Shown: piece by piece, positions 15,451 to 25,698 of the stretch
How the letters are laid out: every line of letters starts with the position of its first letter
Numbering within the stretch: position 1 is the stretch's first letter
DNA from: Falsirhodobacter sp. 20TX0035
Lineage (GTDB): Bacteria > Pseudomonadota > Alphaproteobacteria > Rhodobacterales > Rhodobacteraceae
Assembly: GCF_028307215.1 (NCBI RefSeq)
Contig: NZ_JAQMHV010000001.1
Location: 558,001-622,000, forward strand
DNA: 64,000 nt
Direction: 5' to 3'
Translations under genes and position numbers: made by a program
Notes under the pieces: generated by a model
Told to the model about the DNA's origin: nothing
What the model saw: only the letters and a program-made list of their open reading frames with translations
Databases searched by the model: none

Positions 15451-16704
15451 TCAGGCCCGCAGCCGCTGGTCCGACCGTCCTGTGATGCGCGCGGTCACGA
15501 TCTGGCCTTCCGGCTGATCGGCGGTGAAATCCACTTCGGTGAACTGTTCGGTCCGGCCCAGACGGGGGCTTTCCATCAGGATGCGGTGCACCTGCCCCTG
15601 CTGGGCGTTCAGGTGGGCGGCCACCTGCGCCGCCCCGGCCGCCCGCAGGCGCGCGGCGCGGTCCCTGATGGCCGGACCCTTCACCTGCGGCATCCGCGCG
15701 GCGGGCGTTCCCTTTCGGGGGCTGAACGGGAAGACGTGCAGGAAGGTCAGGCCGCAATCGTCGACCAGCTTCAGCGAGTTTTCAAACATCGCCTCCGTCT
15801 CGGTCGGGAAGCCCGCGATGATGTCGGCGCCGAAAACCATGTCGGGGCGCAGCTTGCGGGCGTCCTCGCAGAAGCGGATGGCGTCGTCGCGCAGGTGGCG
15901 GCGCTTCATCCGTTTCAGGATCATGTCGTCCCCCGCCTGCAAGGACAGGTGCAGGTGCGGCATCAGGCGCGGTTCCGTCGCGATGGCCTGCATCAGGTTC
16001 TCATCCGCCTCGATCGAGTCGATCGAGGAGATGCGCAGGCGCGCCAGATCCGGCACCAGCTTCAGGATCCGCATCACCAGATCGCCCAGACGTGGCGTGG
16101 CGGGCAGATCCGCGCCCCAAGAGGTCAGGTCCACCCCGGTCAGCACCACCTCGTTGAAGCCCTTGCCGACCAGGCGCTTGATCTGCTCGATCACCACGCC
16201 GGCGGGAACGGAGCGGGAATTGCCGCGGCCGAAGGGGATGATGCAGAAGGTGCAGCGGTGGTCGCAGCCGTTCTGCACCTGCACATAGGCGCGGTGGCGG
16301 CCGAAGCCGTCGATCAGGTGGCCCGCCGTTTCCTTGACCGACATGATGTCGTCGACCATGACCTTCTCGGTCACGCCGATCAGGTCGGGCGCGCGCAGGG
16401 ACTGCCACGTCTCGGCCTGCATCTTCTCGTGGTTGCCGATGACGCGGGTGACCTCGGCCATCCCGGCGAAGGTCTCGGGCTCGGTCTGCGCGGCGCAGCC
16501 GGTGACCAGGATCGGCGCGCCGGGGTTTTCGCGCGCCAGACGCCGGATCTCCTGCTTGGCCTTGCGGACGGCCTCAGCCGTCACGGCACAGGTGTTGACC
16601 ACGACGGCATTGGACAGGCCGGCGCTGGCGGCCAGTTCCTTCATCGCCTCCGTCTCATACGCGTTCAGACGGCAGCCGAGGGTGGAAAAGACGGGCGCGT
16701 TCAT
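15451..16704 (-). CDS. mtaB: tRNA t6A37 methylthiotransferase MtaB
   Basis: Radical-SAM enzyme converting N6-threonylcarbamoyladenosine-37 to its 2-methylthio form in tRNAs reading ANN codons. 417 residues. The N-terminal UPF0004 domain has Cys11, Cys39 and Cys70 for the auxiliary cluster. The radical SAM motif CxxxCxxC is at Cys147, Cys151 and Cys154 (GCDHRCTFC). The C-terminal part resembles a TRAM-like extension. The family start 'FSTLGCRLN' and length fit MtaB rather than MiaB. ATG 16704 overlaps the dapF stop (ATGA), so it is translated as the second gene of dapF-mtaB. Confidence 0.93.
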   Translation of the reverse strand: MNAPVFSTLGCRLNAYETEAMKELAASAGLSNAVVVNTCAVTAEAVRKAKQEIRRLARENPGAPILVTGCAAQTEPETFAGMAEVTRVIGNHEKMQAETWQSLRAPDLIGVTEKVMVDDIMSVKETAGHLIDGFGRHRAYVQVQNGCDHRCTFCIIPFGRGNSRSVPAGVVIEQIKRLVGKGFNEVVLTGVDLTSWGADLPATPRLGDLVMRILKLVPDLARLRISSIDSIEADENLMQAIATEPRLMPHLHLSLQAGDDMILKRMKRRHLRDDAIRFCEDARKLRPDMVFGADIIAGFPTETEAMFENSLKLVDDCGLTFLHVFPFSPRKGTPAARMPQVKGPAIRDRAARLRAAGAAQVAAHLNAQQGQVHRILMESPRLGRTEQFTEVDFTADQPEGQIVTARITGRSDQRLRA

Positions 16705-17510
16705 ACAGCCTCCAGCCATTCGCGGGACAAGGTGCCGTCGAAGACGCGGGCCACGGGGCCGGTCATCCAGACGCCATCGTCCTGCCAGTCGATCTGCAAC
16801 CGTCCGCCATCGACATCGACGGTCACGCTGCGGCCCGTCAGCCCGCGCAGATGCGCGGCCACGGCCGTGGCGCAGGTGCCGGAACCGCAGGCCAGCGTCA
16901 CCCCGGCCCCACGTTCCCACACGCGCATGCGCAGGTGGTCGGGCGCCAGGACGCTGGCGAATTCGACATTGGTGCGCTGCGGGAACAGCGGGTGATGCTC
17001 CATCTGCGGGCCAAGGGCGGTCAGATCCACCGCCTCGGCATCCTCGACAAAGAAGATGCAATGAGGATTGCCCATGCCCACCGCCATCGGGTCGCCGTCG
17101 ATCGGCAGATGGGCCGTGTTGGTGGCGTGCGCCAGCGGAACCTCGGCCCAGTCCAGTTGCGGCGCGCCCATGTTCACACGAATCAGATCGCCCGCGCGTT
17201 CCGCGTGCAGAAGCCCGCGTTCGGTCGCAAAAGTCACGCGGTCCCGCCCCTCCAGCATCAGCGAGGCGACGCAGCGGCTGGCGTTCCCGCAAGCCCCAGC
17301 CCGACTGCCGTCCGTGTTCCAGAACTCCAGCGCGTAATCGGCCTGATCGCAATCGCGAATCTCGGCCAGCTGGTCGAAGCCGACGCCGCGGTTGCGGTCG
17401 CCCAAGGCCCGCGCCAAGGCCGGAGTCGTGACTACGTCGCGGCCACGCGTGTCCAGCACGACAAAATCGTTGCCAAGGCCGTGCATCTTGATGAAACTGA
17501 TCGGGTGCAT
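16701..17510 (-). CDS. dapF: diaminopimelate epimerase
   Basis: Converts LL- to meso-diaminopimelate for lysine and peptidoglycan synthesis in the cytoplasm. 269 residues from ATG 17510, whose product starts [16 protein letters not shown] as the family does. An in-frame upstream start at 17534 adds eight unlikely residues. The two catalytic cysteines are Cys74 (in GACGNASRC) and Cys207 (in ACGSGT). First gene of the dapF-mtaB pair. Confidence 0.95.
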   Translation of the reverse strand: MHPISFIKMHGLGNDFVVLDTRGRDVVTTPALARALGDRNRGVGFDQLAEIRDCDQADYALEFWNTDGSRAGACGNASRCVASLMLEGRDRVTFATERGLLHAERAGDLIRVNMGAPQLDWAEVPLAHATNTAHLPIDGDPMAVGMGNPHCIFFVEDAEAVDLTALGPQMEHHPLFPQRTNVEFASVLAPDHLRMRVWERGAGVTLACGSGTCATAVAAHLRGLTGRSVTVDVDGGRLQIDWQDDGVWMTGPVARVFDGTLSREWLEAV

Positions 17511-17608
17511 GGGCGCGATATACGCCTCTGGCAATCTTTTTGCCAGAGCTTGTGCATTTTGGTGTTGACCCCCCCGACGGGAATCCGTAATCAGCGCCTC
17601 ACAGATGT

Positions 17609-17684
17609 GGGCCCATAGCTCAGTTGGTAGAGCAACTGACTTTTAATCAGTGGGTCACAGGTTCGAATCCTGTTGGGCTCACCA
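17609..17684 (+). tRNA. tRNA-Lys (UUU)
   Basis: 76 bases with encoded CCA (17682-17684). Acceptor GGGCCCA pairs with TGGGCTC. The anticodon loop CTTTTAA gives UUU, and the T-loop is TTCGAAT. A terminator follows 33 bases later. Confidence 0.97.
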
Positions 17685-17716
17685 CTGTATCTCCTTAGAG
17701 ATCAAGATATACGAAG

Positions 17717-17738
17717 AAGCCCCTTGCGGGGCTTTTTT
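17717..17738 (+). terminator. rho-independent terminator of tRNA-Lys
   Basis: AAGCCCC (17717-17723), loop TTGC, GGGGCTT (17728-17734), followed by a T-run. Confidence 0.9.
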
Positions 17739-18508
17739 CGTTTTTTGGACGCGGTCGTCGGATAGGTCGAACAACATCGGATCTTCGTCCAAACCGGCCC
17801 TTGTGCACACGCGCGCTCACTCTGCCCCACGTGCGCGTGGTTCCATTAGGCGGAAGATCGGGTCTTCCACCACCAAGCCCCTAGCGGCTGCAAACAACAT
17901 GCTCCCGGACTGTCAAAAGAGGTCGCGGCTTTCGAAGATGAACCAACCCGCTCCTGTTCCGAGGACTGGTTCTGCCGCAAGCAAGGCGTGGCCAACAAAA
18001 GCCCCATCAGTCTTCAAGGATGAAGGCGATCGGGATGCGGAGACGTAGCGGCTCCAGAACGCAGTCCGCTCCACTTCCGCAAGGTCCGCGACAAGCCCCG
18101 GGGGCCAGAATGGATGTCCCCTCACAGATGGATCTGTCGTCCTATTGCCCGGTGCCCGAGCGATACCGAAGGCACAGGGGTAAACACGATGCTGGACGTG
18201 CCAAGGCCAGATCACCGCCCAAGGCAGCCGTGGGATGGCTGGCAGGTGCAAGAAGATCGCCGCCCTCGCATGTCGTGTCCCGGAAATATGCATCAAATTG
18301 CTTCTGCGGCGCCTTTCGTGAAATATACCAACAAATTGAGGATCAAAGGCGCAGGATCATCCCCATGCCTTTCCCCATCAGGGTTGATTTCGGCGTTGTG
18401 AGGGCGATAAAGGTCCGACCGGCATGATCGTCTTCAGCCCTTCATCCTGTGGTAACATCGCAAAGGGATGCTGCGCGCAGCCGAGTCCCTAAGGAGCGAC
18501 CCGCCCCG
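17739..18508. other. 770 bases without a recognised gene
   Basis: Long frames exist, but none has family features, a good ribosome site and coding-like composition together. The most protein-like is on the minus strand at about 18296-17830: it contains KTDGAFVGHALLAAEPVLGT, meets an in-frame TGA at about 17911 and continues readably as SMLFAAARGLVVEDPIFRLM. It may be a decayed gene, but I do not recognise it. No copy of the tRNA-Lys 3' end was seen that would mark an integration site. The end of the stretch supplies the promoter and AAGGAG site of the next gene. Confidence 0.4.
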
Positions 18509-19027
18509 ATGTCTTCTTTGAGAATATGGCCCTTGATCGTCGCGACCCTCATGGCCGCGCTGGCCGCCGGACCGGTGAAGGCCGAGGAGCTTCCCGCCGC
18601 CCAAGGCGACGTCCTTCTGACGATCTCGGGAAAGATCGCCAACACCAACTCGGGAAAAAACGCGACCTTCGACCGGCAGATGCTGGAAGGGCTGGGCCTC
18701 GTCGACGTCACCACCACAACCCCCTGGCATGGTGCCGACCGGATGCGGTTCACCGGCGTTCCCCTGTCCGTCCTGCTTCATTACGTCGGCGCCGAGGGCA
18801 CGACGGTCACGGCCCTCGCCCTGGACGATTACCAGTCGGAATTTCCCGTGTCCGACACCGAGGAAATCGACGTCCTTCTTGCCATGAAGCTGAACGGAGA
18901 GGACATGACCGTCCGGACCCGGGGGCCGCTCTTCATCATCTATCCTTACGACTCGTCCAGCACGCTCAACACGAAGACCTATTACGCGCGGTCGGCCTGG
19001 CAGGTCGCGCGGCTCATCATCCGGTGA
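18509..19027 (+). CDS. periplasmic protein with oxidoreductase molybdopterin-binding-like fold
   Basis: 172 residues from ATG 18509, which has AAGGAG upstream. Signal peptide 1-25 (ends VKAEE). The mature part contains ATFDRQMLEGLGLVDVTTTT, then PWHGADRMRFTGVPLSVLL and RGPLFIIYPYDSS, the pattern of the SUOX/YedY molybdopterin-binding domain reduced to about 145 residues. Stand-alone proteins of this type often accompany signalling genes. The molybdopterin-ligand Cys of true SUOX enzymes is not evident, so enzymatic activity is doubtful. A DMT transporter gene starts 38 bases downstream. Confidence 0.7.
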   Translation: MSSLRIWPLIVATLMAALAAGPVKAEELPAAQGDVLLTISGKIANTNSGKNATFDRQMLEGLGLVDVTTTTPWHGADRMRFTGVPLSVLLHYVGAEGTTVTALALDDYQSEFPVSDTEEIDVLLAMKLNGEDMTVRTRGPLFIIYPYDSSSTLNTKTYYARSAWQVARLIIR

Positions 19028-19065
19028 ATGGACGCGCGGGCGCGGCACAAGGACGTTCGGAACAG

Positions 19066-19935
19066 ATGCGACAGGGACCATTCAGGGGCATCGCCCTCGC
19101 CGTCCTTGCCACGGCGTGCTTCACGCTCAACGACACCTTTCTGAAGCTGGCCATGCGGGACATGCCGCCGTTCCAGTCCATGGCCTTGCGCAGCCTTGTA
19201 ATCGTGGGGATCGGTCTTCTGCTGCTTCGACCCATCGGCTACGGCGAAAGCCTGCGCCTGATGCGGGATGGCCGGGTGCAGATGCGGAACCTGTGCGAAC
19301 TGGCCACCGCGTTCTGCATCGTCATCGGGCTGCGGCACGCCCCGATTGCCGACCTTACCGCGCTGGCGCAGACGGCGCCGATCCTGCTTTTGCTGGGCGC
19401 CAGCTTGTTTCTGGGCGAAGCCCTTCGGCCGTTGCAGCTTGCACTAATGGCCGCCGCCTTCACGGGCGCGGTCCTTGTGGCGCAACCCGGGCTGGCGGGG
19501 TTCTCCCCCTATGCGCTGTTCGGGCTTCTGGCCGCCGCGATGGCGGCCGCACGCGATCTGATCGGCCGCCGAATGAACCCGCGCATTCCGGCCATCGTCG
19601 TGATCGTCGGCGTTGGCGGGATCGAGGTTCTTGCCGCCGGGGCCGCGGGCCTCCTGACCGAAACCTGGGTAAGGCCGCCCGCTGCCGCGTGGCTTCTGGC
19701 CGGGGCCTCGGGGGTATGCCTGATGGCCGCGCATGGTCTGATCATCGGCGCGTTCCGCCAGGCGGATGTCCCCACCGTCGCCCCGTTCCTTTACATGTCG
19801 ACCGTCTGGGCGCTGGCGTCCGGATGGCTTGTCTTCGGGACGGTCCCGAACGGTCCGGGCCTTTTGGGGATGGGTTTCATCGTGGCCAGCGGGGTGTGCC
19901 TCCTCGGGGCCGAAAAGTGGTTCCGGACGCCTTGA
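19066..19935 (+). CDS. DMT-superfamily (EamA) transporter
   Basis: Inner-membrane carrier of 289 residues with ten predicted helices in two EamA repeats (about 1-135 and 145-285). ATG 19066 follows AAGGACG; a GTG at 19024 overlapping the upstream stop is an alternative start. N-terminal 'GIALAVLATACFTLNDTFLK' and the RxxPIADLTALAQTAPIL segment are typical. Substrate unknown; metabolite efflux is usual for the family. Confidence 0.88.
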   Translation: MRQGPFRGIALAVLATACFTLNDTFLKLAMRDMPPFQSMALRSLVIVGIGLLLLRPIGYGESLRLMRDGRVQMRNLCELATAFCIVIGLRHAPIADLTALAQTAPILLLLGASLFLGEALRPLQLALMAAAFTGAVLVAQPGLAGFSPYALFGLLAAAMAAARDLIGRRMNPRIPAIVVIVGVGGIEVLAAGAAGLLTETWVRPPAAAWLLAGASGVCLMAAHGLIIGAFRQADVPTVAPFLYMSTVWALASGWLVFGTVPNGPGLLGMGFIVASGVCLLGAEKWFRTP

Positions 19936-19941
19936 ACGCCT

Positions 19942-20448
19942 TCAGGCCCGATGCGTCACGAACAGCCCGATCGACACCGAGGCGAGATAGATCCACGTCA
20001 CGATGAAGATCCAGGGCGTGCGCGTCGCAAAGCGCGTGCCCTGATAGAAGGTGGTTTTCAGGGTGGGGTCGATGGGCGCGTCCTTGTGGTCGCTTCGCGT
20101 GGGCCAATAGCTCGACAGGTCGTGCTTTTCCGCCATCAGCTCGTTCTGCCGGTCGTGCCAGCGGTCGATGACCTGATAGGAGCTTTTGATCGACCTCTGG
20201 GCGTCGATCGACAGCACCAGCCCCAGCAGGGTCATGGGCAAGGGCACCAGCAGCAGGAAGATTCCGGGCTTGGACCATCCCGCGCTCATGGAGGAGGCGT
20301 AGGCGATGATCAGGAAGGACTGGGCAGACAGATATTCGCCCAGTCGGCTGGACAGCATCTGCCCCTCGAAGTGGATCTCCTGCCGGTAACCGGCCAGCCT
20401 GCGGCCATTCTCGGCATGATCTTCCGGATCGCAGGATGTTTCAGCCAT
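19942..20448 (-). CDS. small membrane protein of unknown function
   Basis: 168 residues with a soluble N-terminus (1-40), two adjacent helices (about 42-58 and 62-80), a charged middle containing YQVIDRWHDRQNEL, and a third helix (about 146-164). The arrangement recalls small RipA/SLATT-like membrane proteins, but I cannot assign a family with confidence. It converges on the DMT transporter gene with 6 bases between. It is divergent from the ECF sigma operon, so its promoter lies within 20449-20696. Confidence 0.7.
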   Translation of the reverse strand: MAETSCDPEDHAENGRRLAGYRQEIHFEGQMLSSRLGEYLSAQSFLIIAYASSMSAGWSKPGIFLLLVPLPMTLLGLVLSIDAQRSIKSSYQVIDRWHDRQNELMAEKHDLSSYWPTRSDHKDAPIDPTLKTTFYQGTRFATRTPWIFIVTWIYLASVSIGLFVTHRA

Positions 20449-20696
20449 GGAAGGGCCTTTCCTTTGGGGATGTGCCGAAAGCGGCGACAGGTCAGACTTA
20501 CCCGCCCCGCATCACAGTTTCTGCAAGACCCCGCCTTGCCGCCTCGGATCGCGATCGTGGGCGGCCGGGCGCACCTGCGGGACAATGACCCGTCCCGCCT
20601 GGTGTTCCGTCGCCGGCTGGCCCGCCAGCGGCGCGCGATCCGCATTGTTCCGGACGCATTCCCGTGCATGATGCGCCTTCAGGGGGACGATGGCAT

Positions 20697-21245
20697 ATGG
20701 TCGAACCGGAGGCCGAGGCGATGGACCAACTGCTTCTCCGCATGGCGGCGGGGGAGCGGGCGGCCTTTCGCGCGCTGTATCCACTGGCCAGTCCGAAACT
20801 TTTCGGCGTCTGCCTTCGTATGCTGCGCGACAGGGCCGAGGCGGAGGACGCGTTGCAGGAGATTTTCACGCGGATCTGGACCCGGTCCCACCGTTACGAC
20901 CCCGACAAGGCCCCTGCCATGATCTGGATGATCGCCGTCGCGCGCAACCTGTGCATCGACCGTCTGCGCGCCCGCCCGCGGGACGCGCGGCCCGATGACG
21001 ACGCGGCCTCGGCCGTGGCCGACCCCTCCCCCTCGGCCGAGGCGCGGATCATCGCGCGGGGGGAAGCCGATCGCTTCCGCCTTTGCCTGAACACGCTGGG
21101 CGCCGATCACGCGCAGGCGGTGCGGGGTGCCTATCTTGACGGCCTCAGCTACGAGGATCTGGCCCGGCGTCACGCCATCCCGCTGAACACCCTGCGGTCC
21201 TGGCTTCGGCGCGGGCTGCAAAAGCTGCGGGAGTGCATGTCGTGA
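20697..21245 (+). CDS. ECF-family sigma factor (SigK/RpoE-like)
   Basis: 182 residues. ATG 20697 is preceded by AGGGGGA. Sigma-2 (about 15-80) includes AEDALQEIFTRIWTRSHRYD and MIWMIAVARNLCIDRLRARP. Sigma-4 (about 120-175) includes YLDGLSYEDLARRHAIPLNT followed by LRSWLRRGLQKLRECM. It overlaps the anti-sigma gene by GTGA. The order sigma, RskA-type anti-sigma, fasciclin protein parallels the mycobacterial sigK-rskA locus with its fasciclin targets mpt70/mpt83. It is therefore likely to control the downstream fasciclin gene. Confidence 0.9.
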   Translation: MVEPEAEAMDQLLLRMAAGERAAFRALYPLASPKLFGVCLRMLRDRAEAEDALQEIFTRIWTRSHRYDPDKAPAMIWMIAVARNLCIDRLRARPRDARPDDDAASAVADPSPSAEARIIARGEADRFRLCLNTLGADHAQAVRGAYLDGLSYEDLARRHAIPLNTLRSWLRRGLQKLRECMS

Positions 21246-21856
21246 CCGAGGAGGATGACGCCCTGGCCGCCGAATACGTCCTTGGCACGCTGGACGACCG
21301 GGCGGCCGCCGCGCGCCGCGTGGCCACCGACCCGGCCTTCGCCGTGCGCGTGGCGGAATGGGAGATGCGCCTGTCAGCCCTGAACGGCGAGTTCGCGGAC
21401 GTTCCCGCCCCCGACCTTCTTCCGGCGATCGAAGCGCGGGTGTTCGGCCGCCCCCCGCGCCGCTGGCGTCTTTGGGGGCTGGGGGGGCTGGTCGGCGCCT
21501 CGGTCGCGGTTTTCGTGGTGCTGGGGCCCCTGCGCCCGGACGCGGTGCGCACCCGCCTGACCGCGCCGGATCAGGCGCTGGTGGTGGAGGCTTCGGTCAC
21601 CCCCGGCGCAGACGGGCTGCGGCTGGTGCAGGTCGCCGGTCCCGCCGCGCCATCCGGGCAGGCGTATCAGGGCTGGATCATCCGCCCCGGCGCCGCGCCT
21701 GAATCGCTGGGCCTGCTGACCGGGGCCCCGCTGCAGGCGCCGGTGGCGGGCCTGCCGCCGGGCACCATCGTCGCCATCAGCCTTGAGCCGGAGGGAGGCT
21801 CCCCCACCGGCCAGCCGACCGGGCCCGTGATCCTTCAGACTCCGCTGAATATCTGA
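21242..21856 (+). CDS. RskA-type anti-sigma factor
   Basis: 204 residues from GTG 21242, overlapping the sigma stop; ATG 21233 in the same frame is an alternative. Cytoplasmic N-terminal domain (1-80, LAAEYVLGTLDD...), one membrane helix (about 83-100, WGLGGLVGASVAVFVVLG), and a C-terminal RskA periplasmic domain with AYQGWIIRPGAAPESLGLLT, PPGTIVAISLEPEGG and the PTGPVI motif near the end. It holds the preceding sigma factor at the membrane. Confidence 0.9.
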   Translation: MTEEDDALAAEYVLGTLDDRAAAARRVATDPAFAVRVAEWEMRLSALNGEFADVPAPDLLPAIEARVFGRPPRRWRLWGLGGLVGASVAVFVVLGPLRPDAVRTRLTAPDQALVVEASVTPGADGLRLVQVAGPAAPSGQAYQGWIIRPGAAPESLGLLTGAPLQAPVAGLPPGTIVAISLEPEGGSPTGQPTGPVILQTPLNI

Positions 21857-21865
21857 AGGCGTCCT

Positions 21866-21893
21866 GCAACTTTGGCGCGGGCGCGTCCGTATC
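21866..21893 (+). promoter_or_regulatory. possible ECF promoter of the fasciclin gene
   Basis: GCAACTT (21866-21872) and CGTATC (21888-21893), 15 bases apart, 46 bases before ATG 21939. The AAC and CGT cores are typical of ECF promoters. I did not find a second copy upstream of the sigma gene. Confidence 0.35.
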
Positions 21894-21938
21894 TTGGGAC
21901 GTGCGGCGGAAATGGTCCGCCCCGCTGGAGGAAACGAG

Positions 21939-22496
21939 ATGACCCTTTCGATCCGAGGCCGCGTTCTGGCCACCTGCCTTGCCCTTGCCCTGCCCTTCGC
22001 CGCCCATGCCGAAAACCCGATGGTCGGCGGCGCCGCGATGTTCGAGAACAAGAACATCGTCGAGAACGCGATGAACTCCGCCGATCACACCACGCTGGTC
22101 GCCGCCGTGAAGGCCGCGGGCCTTGTGGAAACGCTGCAGGGCCCCGGCCCCTTCACCGTCTTCGCCCCCACGAACGAGGCGTTCGCGATGCTGCCCGCCG
22201 GCACGGTGGACACGCTGCTGAAGCCGGAAAACAAGGCGATGCTGGTCAAGGTGCTGACGGCCCACGTCGTTTCGGGCGACTGGACCGCCGCCAAGATCTC
22301 CGAAAAGGCGAAGATGAGCAATGACGGCATGGCCAACTTCACCACGGTGTCGGGCGATGCGCTGTCGGTGAAGGTGAACGGCGACATGCTGTCCGTCTAT
22401 GACGAAAGCGGCAACGTGGCGAAGATCACCATCGCTGATGTGGACCAATCCAACGGCGTCATCCACGTCGTCGATCATGTCCTTGTCCCGAAATAA
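21939..22496 (+). CDS. secreted fasciclin-domain protein
   Basis: 185 residues from ATG 21939, which follows GGAGGAAACGAG. Signal peptide 1-25 (ends AAHAEN). One FAS1 domain (about 45-185) with GPGPFTVFAPTNEAFAMLP, the YH-region equivalent KVLTAHVVSGD, and the final GVIHVVDHVLVPK. FAS1 proteins act in adhesion or as periplasmic stress proteins. Placement behind the sigma/anti-sigma pair suggests it is their output. A GC hairpin follows the stop. Confidence 0.92.
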   Translation: MTLSIRGRVLATCLALALPFAAHAENPMVGGAAMFENKNIVENAMNSADHTTLVAAVKAAGLVETLQGPGPFTVFAPTNEAFAMLPAGTVDTLLKPENKAMLVKVLTAHVVSGDWTAAKISEKAKMSNDGMANFTTVSGDALSVKVNGDMLSVYDESGNVAKITIADVDQSNGVIHVVDHVLVPK

Positions 22497-22498
22497 AC

Positions 22499-22526
22499 AT
22501 GGCGCGCCCCAAGCGGGGCGCGCCAT
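22499..22526 (+). terminator. GC-rich hairpin after the fasciclin gene
   Basis: GGCGCGCCCC (22501-22510) and GGGGCGCGCC (22515-22524), loop AAGC, extended by AT/AT on the outside. There is no T-run, so termination is likely but not canonical. Bases 22527-22643 hold nothing recognisable. Confidence 0.5.
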
Positions 22527-22643
22527 CCTCGGAGCCGGTGCGGGACCGGCCCCGGGTCGTCAGCGGGGCGTGGCAGCGGGGAACCCCCTTTCCCGCTTTC
22601 CGCCTGTTCCGGGCGAGGCCATGTCCCGCCCGGCAAGGAACCC

Positions 22644-23912
<1,269 letters not shown>

Positions 23913-24443
23913 CTAGCGCACCTGCCACTTTTCCAGCTTCCGGGCCAGCGTCCGGCGGTGCATCCCCAGCCGCCGCGCGGTTTCCGAGATGTTGAAGTCC
24001 GTGGCCACCAGCGTTTCGTGAATCCGTTCCCATTCCAGCGTCTTGATCGTAGTGGGCTGGGTGGCGGCCGCCACGCCCGTGTCCCCCGCGCCGCGCTGGA
24101 ACGCGTCCAGGATGTCGTCGGTGTTCGACGGCTTCGTCAGATAATGGCAAGCGCCCAGCTTGATCGCCTCCACCGCGGTGGCGATGCTGGCAAAGCCGGT
24201 CAGCACCACGATCAGCATCTCAGGATCATGCCGGTGCAGCTGGTCCACGCAGACAAGGCCGGAGCCGCCGGCCAGCTTCAGGTCCACCACCGCATGGGTG
24301 GGGCGCTGCGCCTCCAGCACGGCGGGCAGCCCGTCGGGACCCGTGGCGTGCACCACCTGATAGCCGCGCTTTTCCAGCGACCGTTTCAGCGTGGCCGCGA
24401 AATCCTCGTCATCCTCGACCAGCAGGATCAGACCTTCAGGCAT
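23913..24443 (-). CDS. regA: response regulator RegA/PrrA/ActR
   Basis: Global redox regulator of 176 residues that activates or represses respiratory, photosynthetic and fixation genes. The receiver domain (1-120) has Asp11/Asp12, phosphoacceptor Asp54 (AVVDLK), Thr82 and Lys104. The FIS-type HTH at the C-terminus, ISETARRLGMHRRTLARKLE, is near-identical to the classical RegA motif. It overlaps regB by 8 bases and is the last gene of the minus-strand run cyoABCD-surf1-regB-regA. In Rhodobacter regA usually lies with senC and hvrA, divergent from regB; neither accessory gene is here. Confidence 0.95.
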   Translation of the reverse strand: MPEGLILLVEDDEDFAATLKRSLEKRGYQVVHATGPDGLPAVLEAQRPTHAVVDLKLAGGSGLVCVDQLHRHDPEMLIVVLTGFASIATAVEAIKLGACHYLTKPSNTDDILDAFQRGAGDTGVAAATQPTTIKTLEWERIHETLVATDFNISETARRLGMHRRTLARKLEKWQVR

Positions 24444-25698
24444 CGTGTCTCCTCAGCGCCAGCGATTCGAGCGGCAGGCGCAACGTCACTTCGGCCCCGC
24501 GCGGGCGGTTGGCGACGATCACGTCCCCCCCCAGCTTGCGAAGGGCGCTGACCGTCAGGAACAGCCCAAGGCCCCGGCCGGGCCGGTCCTTGGTGCTGCG
24601 ATAAGGACGACCGATGTCCGCCAGTATCTCGGGCGCAAAGCCCGGACCCCGATCCTCCACGATAAGAACCAGATCGTCGCCCGCGCGTTCCACGGTCAAA
24701 CGCACCCATTGCGGCGACACCTCGAACGCGTTGTCCAGCACGTTCATCAGCATCTTGGTCAGCGTGGTGTCCAGAACGATCTGCATGTCGGTGCCGAAGT
24801 CGTTCCGCACGATCAGCCCCTCGAAGTCGCGCAGATCGGCCCAATCCTCGGCCAACTGTTCGATGAAGTGGTGGACGGTGGTGGGATGGGGCGATTCCCC
24901 TCGCGCCTCGCCCGAGGTCATGAGGATGCCGGTCACGATCGCCTTGCAGCGGTCGACGGCCTTCTGCATGGCCGCGATCTCCTCGCGCTGCTCGGGGTCG
25001 GTCACAGAATGCCGCCAATCCCCTAGGATGACCGAGATGGAGGCGAGGGGCGTGCCCAGCTCATGCGCGGCACCCGAAGCGAAGAGGCCCATCCGCACGA
25101 TCTGGTCCTCCTCCACCGCGCGCTGGTGCATGATCGCCAGACGCTGCGTCCGGTCCCGCAGGTTGGAGGTGATGCGCGTCATGAAGGCCGCGATCAGCAC
25201 CGCGTCCACCACAAGGGCGAACATCAGGCCGACGATGTAGATGGGAAACAGCTCCACCCCCTCGGGCAGGGTGAAAGTGTAGTGGAAGGGGATCAGCAGG
25301 CCCAGCATCACCACGACCAGCCCCACCAGCGCCCAGGTGACGGCGCGCGGCAGAAGGACCGCCGAGAGGGTGATCTGCAACAGGTACAGGATGGTGAAGG
25401 GGTTGGTCGCCCCGCCCGACAGCGCGAGCTGCGTGGTCAGCGCCAGAACGTCGACCACCATTTCGGACGCAGCCGCCCACCGCCAGTTGCGGAAGCGCGT
25501 CCGGCTGATCAGGTTCATGACGATCAGGACCGCCAGAACGCCGTACATCGGCACCAGCGGCAGATCGATTCCAAGGAAGATGTGCACGACGCTGATGGCG
25601 GCGATCTGGCCGGCCACCGCCAGCCAGCGCAGTTGCACCAGAAGGTTCAGGTTGCGGCCGTCCGCAACCTCGTCCGTCAATCCCGCCGCAAACGCCAT
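24436..25698 (-). CDS. regB: redox sensor histidine kinase RegB/PrrB
   Basis: 420-residue membrane kinase phosphorylating RegA when the quinone pool or cytosol is reduced. Six helices fall in residues 20-180. The fully conserved ubiquinone-binding heptad GGATNPF is at 95-101. The H-box FASGAAHELGTPLAS contains His212. The redox-active cysteine is Cys251 (DRCKAI), and N and G boxes follow (NVLDNAFEVSP, DRGPGF, GRGLGLFL). All sensing residues known from RegB are present. Its 5' end overlaps surf1 by 22 bases, so it is probably cotranscribed with the quinol oxidase. Confidence 0.96.
   Translation of the reverse strand: MAFAAGLTDEVADGRNLNLLVQLRWLAVAGQIAAISVVHIFLGIDLPLVPMYGVLAVLIVMNLISRTRFRNWRWAAASEMVVDVLALTTQLALSGGATNPFTILYLLQITLSAVLLPRAVTWALVGLVVVMLGLLIPFHYTFTLPEGVELFPIYIVGLMFALVVDAVLIAAFMTRITSNLRDRTQRLAIMHQRAVEEDQIVRMGLFASGAAHELGTPLASISVILGDWRHSVTDPEQREEIAAMQKAVDRCKAIVTGILMTSGEARGESPHPTTVHHFIEQLAEDWADLRDFEGLIVRNDFGTDMQIVLDTTLTKMLMNVLDNAFEVSPQWVRLTVERAGDDLVLIVEDRGPGFAPEILADIGRPYRSTKDRPGRGLGLFLTVSALRKLGGDVIVANRPRGAEVTLRLPLESLALRRHDA

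Noticed and set aside
14258-18000. tRNA-associated integrative element with att repeats
   Set aside because: No direct repeat of the 3' end of tRNA-Arg or tRNA-Lys was found nearby, and there is no integrase.
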